A stretch of 64,000 nucleotides of DNA. Origin: Thalassotalea sp. G2M2-11. GTDB taxonomy: Bacteria; Pseudomonadota; Gammaproteobacteria; Enterobacterales; Alteromonadaceae. Below the pieces are notes generated by a model. It was not told the DNA's origin. It saw nothing but the letters and a program-made list of their open reading frames with translations, and made no database searches. Shown one piece after another: positions 52,572 through 60,066 of the stretch. The first letter of the stretch is position 1, and every line of letters begins with the position of its first letter. A program made the position numbers and the translations under genes. Location: positions 124,001-188,000 of the forward strand of contig NZ_JADNYL010000001.1 of assembly GCF_017168195.1 (NCBI RefSeq), in the 5' to 3' direction.

Positions 52572-53893
52572 TGGCAGAAAAGAAAAAGTCTAAAAAGAAA
52601 AAAATTCATAAAGAGGAAGCTATTGAGTCGTTTATCGACAAAGGAAAACGGGGCATTTACTACGTTGCTGCTAATTTGTATTTAAAGGTGACTAGTCCAA
52701 AAATTGGCTCTTGGTTCGTAAGAGTTCAATATAAGAAAAAGCGCTATGAGAAAAAGGTTGCAGCTTACGGTAAGAAGAACCCTTATTTAATGGACTATCA
52801 AGGTGCTATCGACAAATCTGTAGAAGTACAACGAGCTGTTGCGGCTGGCCAAAATCCATTAGAGCGGGATCATGTAAATGTTTTTACTTTAAATCAGTTG
52901 CACAACGTTTACCTGAACATTTCGAAATACAAATATGAGAAACAGCAAAAGATCTATAGTGAGTATTTCGCCGAAAATATAGGGGAGAAACTGCTTTATG
53001 ATCTAACAAGAAAAGATGTCGAAGATGCTATCAAAGCAGTCGCTGATACAGGTTATAGCAGTATTGCAAATAAGGGCTTGTATTATCTGAGAAGTATTTT
53101 TAAATATGCCCATATACACCGTTTTACGATAGAAAATATTGCCGATCATTTAGATGTTGAACAGCATGCTGGAGGATCCCCTAAGTCACGGAATGTTCAT
53201 TTATCGGAGCGAGAAATAAGTAAAATATTCGAAGTGTTTGAGCAATATCCTCAACAGGCCACGTTGGACAATAAAATTGCAATTGCTTTATATCTTATTT
53301 TTGGCTCGCGTAAATCTGAGTTATTAAAGTCCAAATGGACTGATTTTGATTTCGAAAGAAAGGAGTGGACGGTTTATCCAACCAAAATGGGTGAAGATAG
53401 GCTAATTATTGATGTTCCCAATCGGGTAATGAACCTGTTTTGGGTATTAAAGGCTCGCTCTAAAAGTGGAAATCCGTATATGTTCCCAACAAAAGGTAAC
53501 TCAAAATCTGGGCACCTTTCAGAGAGCACCTTAAATCATATGCTGAGCAAATTTTTTGGTCAGTATAAAACGCATTCCGTAACAATTGATAACCCGCTAG
53601 GCAAAGCTAACGTACAAAAATTTACTGTACATGATTTGCGTCGCACATTCAAAACGAGTGCGAGTGATAATGAAGCATCGGATGACGTAACGGAACGGTG
53701 TCTGAATCACAAGAAGCGTAAAGGTAAAAAGGTATACGACCTTTCTACACGCCAAAGTGAGCGTAAAAAAGTTTATAAAATGATGTCAAAGATAGTGATG
53801 CCACTCACGAGGCTTGAATCAGACATCAAAAAATATGAACGTAAGGTCGAGTTGATCAAGGAGATAGTGTTACCTAACAAACAAGCGGCATAA
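52571..53893 (+). CDS. Tyrosine recombinase (second island integrase)
   Basis: A 440-residue integrase of the same general type as the one at 23610 but clearly different in sequence. The N-terminal arm-binding part shows IGSWFVRVQYKKKRYEKKVAAYG, with a Lys-rich extension at the start. The catalytic motifs are GSRKSELL, HDLRRTFKT, CLNHK and KKVYDLS (tyrosine). AGAGAGG stands before the ATG. Placed near the right end and pointing outwards, it could serve a second element or the other half-reaction. Confidence 0.92.
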   Translation: MAEKKKSKKKKIHKEEAIESFIDKGKRGIYYVAANLYLKVTSPKIGSWFVRVQYKKKRYEKKVAAYGKKNPYLMDYQGAIDKSVEVQRAVAAGQNPLERDHVNVFTLNQLHNVYLNISKYKYEKQQKIYSEYFAENIGEKLLYDLTRKDVEDAIKAVADTGYSSIANKGLYYLRSIFKYAHIHRFTIENIADHLDVEQHAGGSPKSRNVHLSEREISKIFEVFEQYPQQATLDNKIAIALYLIFGSRKSELLKSKWTDFDFERKEWTVYPTKMGEDRLIIDVPNRVMNLFWVLKARSKSGNPYMFPTKGNSKSGHLSESTLNHMLSKFFGQYKTHSVTIDNPLGKANVQKFTVHDLRRTFKTSASDNEASDDVTERCLNHKKRKGKKVYDLSTRQSERKKVYKMMSKIVMPLTRLESDIKKYERKVELIKEIVLPNKQAA

Positions 53894-54063
53894 ACCCATT
53901 AAATTGCGTAAGAACTATCTTACCAACACCTACAAACAATAAGTTTGTAAAAATAGAATGTAGAGACAAATAACAGTATTAATAAACTTCTACATTTCTA
54001 TTTTGAAATCCTACAACATCAAGACCATAATCGAATTTATTCCTGATTAACGAAACTTAACTT

Positions 54064-54387
54064 ATGCCTAAAATCGAGCATTTAGAGCAAGTAAAACAGA
54101 AGCGACGACTTAAAAAGCTTATGTTGGAATATCACGATGAATTTATGCAACTATTTCCTTCTGATGGCTTTAGAGCAATTTCAATTTTTAATGGTTGGGA
54201 ATACACAGTAAGTTGCTGGTTTATGCGTAAACTGGATCAAGAAGTAGTAAGGAATAAAGATTTTATTCAGATCTCCGACATCAAGTATAAGCATAATTAT
54301 TTGAGCATAAATTACAGCAGTCAATTAGATATTGACTATGACGAGGTCATAGCGGCACTCGATAATCTAAATAATGAAAATTCCTAA
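54064..54387 (+). CDS. Unknown 107-residue protein at the right end of the island
   Basis: Not recognised. A basic N-terminal helix (KIEHLEQVKQKRRLKKLM) is followed by a mixed alpha/beta part (YTVSCWFMRKLDQEVVRNK). No clear ribosome site is seen. Its small size, basic start and position beside integrase 2 would suit a recombination directionality factor or a regulator, but no motif supports that. The last gene before the island boundary. Confidence 0.5.
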   Translation: MPKIEHLEQVKQKRRLKKLMLEYHDEFMQLFPSDGFRAISIFNGWEYTVSCWFMRKLDQEVVRNKDFIQISDIKYKHNYLSINYSSQLDIDYDEVIAALDNLNNENS

Positions 54388-54485
54388 CGTATGAAATTTA
54401 GCTAGCAGATATAAAAACCACCATTTTTGCAGATTCTTTAAGCGAGTTTCTGGCATTCATTCAGAATTTGGTTTACACTCACAAT

Positions 54486-54496
54486 CGAGTAAATGA
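54486..54496 (+). repeat. End motif shared with the left side of the island
   Basis: CGAGTAAATGA, identical to 23591-23601 beside integrase 1, with partial inverted symmetry to TTTACACTC just upstream (54472-54480). A candidate arm-type integrase binding site. Confidence 0.45.
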
Positions 54497-54608
54497 AGTG
54501 AAATTGTATTTAAAATTGTCGAATTGGTACACAATGTGAAGCGTTCTACAATTTACCATCGAAATAAATTATTGGAAAATTTGCGAATATTTCCATTCCC
54601 CACCGGAT

Positions 54609-54628
54609 AGATCCAGAACATCAAATAA
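54609..54628 (+). repeat. Right attachment site candidate (attR): displaced yicC 3' end
   Basis: AGATCCAGAACAT followed by CAAATAA. In frame this reads ATC-CAG-AAC-ATC-AAA-TAA (IQNIK-stop), against IQNIE-stop at the yicC end. Differences fall mainly at third codon positions, which points to an old yicC terminus and not a chance match. Confidence 0.75.
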
Positions 54629-54668
54629 AATATGAAGTTATTCGTTGCTATATCTTAATGTTTAAAAC

Positions 54669-54693
54669 ACCTCGCTTTTGCGAGGTTTTTTGT
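54669..54693 (+). terminator. Strong intrinsic terminator, probably the original yicC terminator
   Basis: CCTCGC / GCGAGG with loop TTTT, then six Ts. No gene on the plus strand ends immediately before it except the displaced yicC tail 41 bp upstream. Confidence 0.9.
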
Positions 54694-54881
54694 TGTCAGT
54701 AAAAGGTGAAATTCATCAGTAATAGTGAGCAATTGTTGAATGGATGCTATAAAAAGTTATATTCATCAGTAAAGGTGAATATTGATCCTGTATGGTTATT
54801 GTATAATTTATTTCACTAATAATGGTGAATATTTGGTTGATTATATTATATTTACCAATATAATCACTATTAATGGTGAAT
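54693..54881 (+). promoter_or_regulatory. Array of five HipB-type operators
   Basis: Sites 54711-54730, 54761-54780, 54811-54830 and 54862-54881 share the form TTCAYYARTAATGGTGAA (for example TTCACTAATAATGGTGAA) and are spaced 50, 50 and 51 bp apart. A half-diverged site lies at 54693-54710. TATAAT at 54802-54807, between the third and fourth, is a likely -10 box, so repressor binding would cover the promoter. Confidence 0.8.
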
Positions 54882-54899
54882 AATAGAGTGCTAATCAAT

Positions 54900-55190
54900 A
54901 TGGCTAATCGAGTTAAAGTTTCAGACATGCCTAGCTCAGCATACATAGATAGTGCAGAAGTTCTAGGCCAACTCATCAAAGCAAAGAGAACGGAACTCGG
55001 CTTAAAATTAGCAGACTGTGCAGCGCTATGTGGAGTCGGTATAAATACTCTATCACGCATTGAAAATGGTAACGCTAACTGCACTTTATCAGCGGTATTT
55101 TCAGTTTTAAACGGACTAGGTATTAAGCTAACCTCTAAAGAACTAACCCCTTTAGAAAAGATGTCATCATCTCACAATGAGTGGGTGTAG
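54900..55190 (+). CDS. hipB: HipB-like antitoxin, XRE-family regulator
   Basis: A 96-residue protein with a Cro/C1-type helix-turn-helix (GLKLADCAALCGVGINTLSRIENG). It should bind the upstream operators and neutralise HipA. The ATG at 54900 gives MANRVKVSDM; an in-frame ATG at 54873 lies inside the last operator and has no ribosome site. The stop is 2 bp before the hipA ATG, so the pair is co-translated. It lies outside the yicC-end repeats, so it is not part of the main island. Confidence 0.88.
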   Translation: MANRVKVSDMPSSAYIDSAEVLGQLIKAKRTELGLKLADCAALCGVGINTLSRIENGNANCTLSAVFSVLNGLGIKLTSKELTPLEKMSSSHNEWV

Positions 55191-55192
55191 TT

Positions 55193-56521
55193 ATGACAAA
55201 AGCAAAAGAATACAGGCTAGACATTAAATACGCTGGTCAAGCAATTGGTAATTTATCTTTAGATAACACGACCAACTTATTAAAACTTAGTTATTCACCG
55301 CGGTGGCAAAACGAAGGATTTGCTATCTCTCCCCATTTACCACTGGATAATCAACACTCACCAGAAGTCGCTTACAACTTTCTAGATAATGCCTTGCCTG
55401 AAGGTGAAGCAAGAAAGCTATTGGCTGAAAATTTGGGTGTTTTAGAGAAAAATGTTTATTCACAAGTTCGAGCCATAGGAAATGACTTAGCCGGCGCTGT
55501 AACATTTTTACCGTCATCAGAAGAAGAACAAAACCAGCCATCTTTTAGAATACTTGAAGAAGAAGAGTTAATTACAAGACTCGACAATAAAGAAGAATTT
55601 GGCTTACTCACATGGGATGATAAGCCACGTCTCAGCGTGGCCGGAGTTCAAGATAAATTAAATGTTTTTATTGATGAGAAAGGCAATATTGGCTTTGGTG
55701 ATGGCTCACTCTGCTCTACCCATATTTTAAAGTTTGAAAAGAGAAACTGTCCTAATCTTGTCTTGAACGAATTCTTTTGTATGAAGCTCTCTAGTGCGGT
55801 TGGATTGCCAACTGCTGATGTTGAGTATAGACATTTTGGAACGCACCCAGCGCTCATCGTTAAACGATTTGACCGCAAATATGTTGTCGACTCCAACAAA
55901 GTAATGAGACGTCATGTTATTGATGGCTGCCAAGCGTTGAATTTACCAAGAGACTACAAATATGAGCGAAACTTAGGTGACGGAAGAGATGTTCAACATA
56001 TTCGAGATGGCGCAAGCCTCCCTAAGTTATTTGAATTTAGCAAATCAATGTCTTCCCCTGCTAAAAGTGCACAATGGCTAATTAATTGGCAATTATTTAA
56101 CTTAATTATTAGTAATTATGATAGTCATGGAAAAAACGTGTCACTGTTTTGGGGTAAGGATAATAGTAGTTTCACCCCTGCTTATGATCTGGTGAATATT
56201 GCCATGTTCCGGCAATTCAAGCATGTCCTAGCAATGGCAATGGGCGACGAATTTGATCCAATTGATATCAATGCTTATCAATTGGCCGACTTTGCAGAAA
56301 CTTGTGATATAGATAAAAAGTTACTATCCAGATTGCTTGCCGAATTATTGAAAAAAGTATTTTCTACTCTAGCTGAAGAATCGTTTATGCGAGCTTTAAT
56401 TGAATTGAATAAGTTCAATAAAGAGGAAGAAGCATACCTAGGCAGAATGAAAGATAATATTTTATCTAAAGTACGGCATTTGAGTTCACAAGTTTCACTA
56501 ATTCCGACAATTGATGTTTAA
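55193..56521 (+). CDS. hipA: HipA-family serine/threonine kinase toxin
   Basis: A 442-residue toxin kinase. In E. coli it phosphorylates glutamyl-tRNA synthetase and causes growth arrest; the target here is unknown. Kinase landmarks: the Gly-rich phosphate loop with the self-phosphorylated serine (LSVAGVQDKLNV), LIVKRFDR, the catalytic loop SNYDSHGKNVS and the metal site YDLVNIAM. The ATG at 55193 is taken; an upstream GTG overlaps hipB. Length and motifs suggest an active enzyme. Confidence 0.93.
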   Translation: MTKAKEYRLDIKYAGQAIGNLSLDNTTNLLKLSYSPRWQNEGFAISPHLPLDNQHSPEVAYNFLDNALPEGEARKLLAENLGVLEKNVYSQVRAIGNDLAGAVTFLPSSEEEQNQPSFRILEEEELITRLDNKEEFGLLTWDDKPRLSVAGVQDKLNVFIDEKGNIGFGDGSLCSTHILKFEKRNCPNLVLNEFFCMKLSSAVGLPTADVEYRHFGTHPALIVKRFDRKYVVDSNKVMRRHVIDGCQALNLPRDYKYERNLGDGRDVQHIRDGASLPKLFEFSKSMSSPAKSAQWLINWQLFNLIISNYDSHGKNVSLFWGKDNSSFTPAYDLVNIAMFRQFKHVLAMAMGDEFDPIDINAYQLADFAETCDIDKKLLSRLLAELLKKVFSTLAEESFMRALIELNKFNKEEEAYLGRMKDNILSKVRHLSSQVSLIPTIDV

Positions 56522-57012
56522 AGTAATAAACTGATAGATGTCGTTAAGGTTTACCTACGCTATTCTATCGCTTTTTACCTATCTTTCAGTAAGTAATAAT
56601 TTATTCCTTTGTAAATTTTTTGTTAACAAGGGAAATAAAAAGTGATTGAAAATGTCTGTAAGTTTCATTGTCTAGACAGTTGAAATAATTTCACCTGTCA
56701 GTTTAGTTACCATCCAAATTTTTTAATAGCAGCATAGCGTTACTAAGGTATGCGCGTGTTATAAGCGAATCTATTATTAATTATAAACTAATACTTTATT
56801 CCTAAATATTCAAAATGGAATAATTTATTATTTACATTGTTGTGATTTCTGATACATTAAATATTGATGCTTATTTAGCCATAATAAATTTTTTGCAAAA
56901 TGGAATGAACAAAAACGTTGCTTACCTGCATTAACCGGTAAAGTTTGGTTGATTAGCACTACAAGGGGTCAGGGAAATTAATTATAAAAAAACATAGGGT
57001 AGAGATATTATT
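56522..57012. other. Upstream region of the TonB receptor gene
   Basis: A 491-bp AT-rich stretch without a gene. It holds a weak dyad, TTATTCC / GGAATAA (56796-56823), which may be a regulator site, and presumably the receptor promoter. An AGGGGTC ribosome-like stretch lies too far from the ATG to be used. Confidence 0.5.
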
Positions 57013-59946
57013 ATGAAATTAAGTAAATTGGCGCTCTGTTTGGCTTTAGGCGTTGGTACGATCACCAGTGTTAATGCTGCAACAGATATAAAAGGTAAAA
57101 TATTAGCGGGTGCAAGTAATGCCTCTATTGAAGGTGTTGAAGTAGTTGCAACAAGTAATGTAATGCCTAAACCTCGTCGAGCAATCTCGCGCGCAGATGG
57201 TAGCTATAGCTTACCAGCTCTCCTTCCAGGTCAATATGAACTTACCTTTAAAGCAAAAGATGGTACAACACATAAACGTCAGGTAAGAGTTTATTTAGAT
57301 CAAACATCCAATGTGAATATTGCCTTAGCAGAAGGTAATGTTGAAAGAATTTTAGTAACAGGTTCTGCAATTGTCCGTGAGGGTGATTCAGCCTTAACTA
57401 ACTCAATTGGCGCTGATGTTGTGGAATCGTTGCCTGTTGGTCAAGATTTCAGAGACATGATGAAGTTAGTGCCAGGTGTACAATATTCAGAAAATGGTAC
57501 GTTAGGTGTTAATGCCGGTGGTTCGGGCCGTGATAATAAATATGGTTTTGATGGCGTCGATGTGTCTTTACCAATGTTTGGTAATTTATCAGCTGAACCT
57601 TCCACTCATGACATTGCCCATGTCTCTATGGATCGCGGTGGTGCTAAAGCGATTGGTTTTAACCGTTCAGGTGGTTTTTCCGTTAATTCAAAATCAAAAT
57701 CAGGTACTAATGAATTTCATGCCAACATGGAATATAAAATTCAAAACAAAAACTTTGTTGCCGATCGCGATATTGAAGATAAAGAATTAGCTCAATATAC
57801 CTTAGACAAGTCTTGGCTATCATTAAACGCCAGTGGGCCAATTATTGAAGATGAATTATTCTTCTATGGTTCTTATTATCGTCCAGAAACCACACGAGTG
57901 AATAAAGAAACCGCTTATGGACCGGCGAAAGATTATGAGAGCGTTCGTGAAGAATATTTCGGGAAACTCACTTGGGCGCCAATAGAAGATTTATTATTAG
58001 ATCTTAGCTATCGTACTTCCGATAGAGACGGTCGAGGTTTATCTGTCGGCTCTTTAGATACAGATAGTACATCACAAGGTTCTGATGCTACGCAAAATAT
58101 TTTATTGCTTGAGGGGGATTATATTATTAATGACACCACAAGCCTTAGTTTTAAGTATAGTGAGTATGATTATGAAACCACCTCGGGACCAGACACAATG
58201 TTCCCAAGTGTGATGCCAAACCTAGGGGATTCTTTACCTTTAAGTCAGTTGGATCAAATTGGTTCATTCCGAGTACCTGACTTAAAAGAAGATAACGAGA
58301 ATTATGATAATGCTACGGCGCAAATGTTGATTGATCAATATGGCTATATTGGTGATGACGGCATGAAACACGGCGGTGGGGTTATTGGTGGTCATTCAAC
58401 CATAAATGAGCAAAATTTTTATCGTGATAGCTTTGAATTAAACCTAGAGCATGAATTAGATGCTGGCGATATGATTCATTATCTACACTTTGGTTTTAAG
58501 TGGTCTGAAGGAAAAGAAGTCCTAAGTCGAACATCAAATGGTTGGGGCTTTGTTTCATATATTGGTGGTGAAGGCTTTGATGATTACGAAGGTGATGTGC
58601 CGGTGTATTATGCTGCCAGCATCCAACAAATGAGTTTAGGGGCATCTGGTCAGTCAGTTTCTGCCATCAATTCATCAAGTGAATCATATAATTTTGAGAT
58701 CCACGATACCATTGAACACGGTGACTTTGTCTATAATATTGGTGTATTGGTCAGTAAAGATGTGCTTTACGGCCAAGATTTAAAAGCTAATGCAAATAAT
58801 GTTTCTGGCTATGAGATTTCATTAGGTCATAAATATAAAATGCATGAAATTCCGTTTAAAGACATGATCCAGCCTCGCTTAGGTATTACTTGGAATTATG
58901 CGGAAGATGCCAGCTTTTTTGCCAATTTTGCTAGCTATAACCCTGAAGCTAGTTCATTAGCGCGTGCAGCCTCTTGGGCACGAAACTCGCGTAAGTCGAT
59001 AAATGTCTTGTTTGATGAAAATGGTGACTATATCGATAATATTCCGGCAAGTGGTTCATCGGGTAAATTCTTCCAAAAAGGTATGAAAGCCAAACGAATG
59101 GACGAGTACACCATAGGGGCGACTAAGTCAGTGTCTGATGAGTTATTCTTACGTGGTCATATCCGTCACCGTACTTTACAGCATCCTTGGGAAGATACAT
59201 GGAATGGTTCTCGCTTATACGGCGAATACGGTCCTTTTGGTGGCGTACCAGCGCATATTGCAGCCAAAGGGGAATATATTCCGGAGTTAGCCGATTATCG
59301 CGCTGAAGTCGGTGGTTCTTCTTATGTTATTGCTGAGCTTGATGATGCGAAGAATAAATACTGGGAAGCAAGTATCGAAGCTGAATACAATACTGACCGT
59401 TTCTATGCCAATGTTTCTTACACCTGGAGTCATTACTATGGTAACTATGATCAAGATATTACCAGTGGCAGTAGTGATGGTAACTTGTTTATCGGTTCGT
59501 CTAACTTAGCGGATGGCAAAGGTCGTCAATTATGGGATGGTAAATACGGTAAGCTTAATGGTGATAAACCGCACGTATTAAAAGCCTATGGTTACTATAC
59601 GCTTGATTGGGAAGCCAACCTTGGTGCTTACTTTGTTTATCAGTCGGGTGATGTTTGGGAAGCATGGGATGGTAGTGTCTACGGCTACAGTAGCAGTACT
59701 ATTCGTTATGCAGAACCTGCAGGTAGTCGTCGTGAAGCCAGCCACTGGCAGCTTGATTTAAATTACACTCAAGACTTCCAAGTATTTGATAACTATACAC
59801 TGAAGTTCCGTGCCGATTTGTTTAACGTGTTCGATAGACAAACAGGCTATAACTACAACCCATACGTTAGTAGTGAGACATTTGGCGAAGCACGCAATTT
59901 AATTAATGCGCGTCGCTTACAGCTGTCTTTTAGCGTCGGTTTTTAA
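57013..59946 (+). CDS. TonB-dependent outer-membrane receptor with carboxypeptidase-like plug extension
   Basis: A 977-residue receptor. The signal peptide ends at about residue 22 (SVNAA). A carboxypeptidase-regulatory-like domain (about 24-110: IKGKILAGASNASIEGVEVVA) precedes the plug (about 115-230, with GFDGVDVS), and then a 22-strand barrel ends in LQLSFSVGF, which has the expected final Phe. This architecture is common in marine alteromonads for oligosaccharides or peptides. Neighbouring cell-wall genes could hint at muropeptide-related substrates, but no proof exists. A terminator follows at 59968-59992. Confidence 0.93.
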   Translation: MKLSKLALCLALGVGTITSVNAATDIKGKILAGASNASIEGVEVVATSNVMPKPRRAISRADGSYSLPALLPGQYELTFKAKDGTTHKRQVRVYLDQTSNVNIALAEGNVERILVTGSAIVREGDSALTNSIGADVVESLPVGQDFRDMMKLVPGVQYSENGTLGVNAGGSGRDNKYGFDGVDVSLPMFGNLSAEPSTHDIAHVSMDRGGAKAIGFNRSGGFSVNSKSKSGTNEFHANMEYKIQNKNFVADRDIEDKELAQYTLDKSWLSLNASGPIIEDELFFYGSYYRPETTRVNKETAYGPAKDYESVREEYFGKLTWAPIEDLLLDLSYRTSDRDGRGLSVGSLDTDSTSQGSDATQNILLLEGDYIINDTTSLSFKYSEYDYETTSGPDTMFPSVMPNLGDSLPLSQLDQIGSFRVPDLKEDNENYDNATAQMLIDQYGYIGDDGMKHGGGVIGGHSTINEQNFYRDSFELNLEHELDAGDMIHYLHFGFKWSEGKEVLSRTSNGWGFVSYIGGEGFDDYEGDVPVYYAASIQQMSLGASGQSVSAINSSSESYNFEIHDTIEHGDFVYNIGVLVSKDVLYGQDLKANANNVSGYEISLGHKYKMHEIPFKDMIQPRLGITWNYAEDASFFANFASYNPEASSLARAASWARNSRKSINVLFDENGDYIDNIPASGSSGKFFQKGMKAKRMDEYTIGATKSVSDELFLRGHIRHRTLQHPWEDTWNGSRLYGEYGPFGGVPAHIAAKGEYIPELADYRAEVGGSSYVIAELDDAKNKYWEASIEAEYNTDRFYANVSYTWSHYYGNYDQDITSGSSDGNLFIGSSNLADGKGRQLWDGKYGKLNGDKPHVLKAYGYYTLDWEANLGAYFVYQSGDVWEAWDGSVYGYSSSTIRYAEPAGSRREASHWQLDLNYTQDFQVFDNYTLKFRADLFNVFDRQTGYNYNPYVSSETFGEARNLINARRLQLSFSVGF

Positions 59947-59967
59947 TTAGCGGTAAAGCATAAGTTA

Positions 59968-59992
59968 ATCCCCGCTTAGGCGGGGATTTTTC
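59968..59992 (+). terminator. Intrinsic terminator of the TonB receptor gene
   Basis: ATCCCCGC / GCGGGGAT with loop TTAG, followed by a T run. Confidence 0.9.
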
Positions 59993-60066
59993 TTGATGGC
60001 ATTACATAGTGAATTACTCAGTTGATTATTTAATGTTATTAAATCTTTGGTCTGTTGCTTGTTGTT

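Larger units (their letters stand above)
23386..54621. mobile_element. Genomic island inserted at the yicC 3' end
   Basis: About 31.2 kb bounded by near-identical yicC-end sequences, with a tyrosine recombinase at each end, a KfrA-like protein, a serine recombinase and mostly restriction/defence-like or unknown genes. Base composition is visibly more AT-rich than the flanks, especially at 33.4-35.4 kb. I see no conjugation genes. It may be mobilisable in trans, but I could not identify an origin of transfer. Two recombinase genes could mean two elements merged. Confidence 0.8.
54388..54899. other. Junction region: island end, yicC terminator, hipBA operators
   Basis: A 512-bp stretch containing the shared end motif (54486-54496), the right attachment site candidate (54609-54628), the probable original yicC terminator (54669-54693) and five hipBA operator-like sites (54693-54881). 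Confidence 0.75.
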
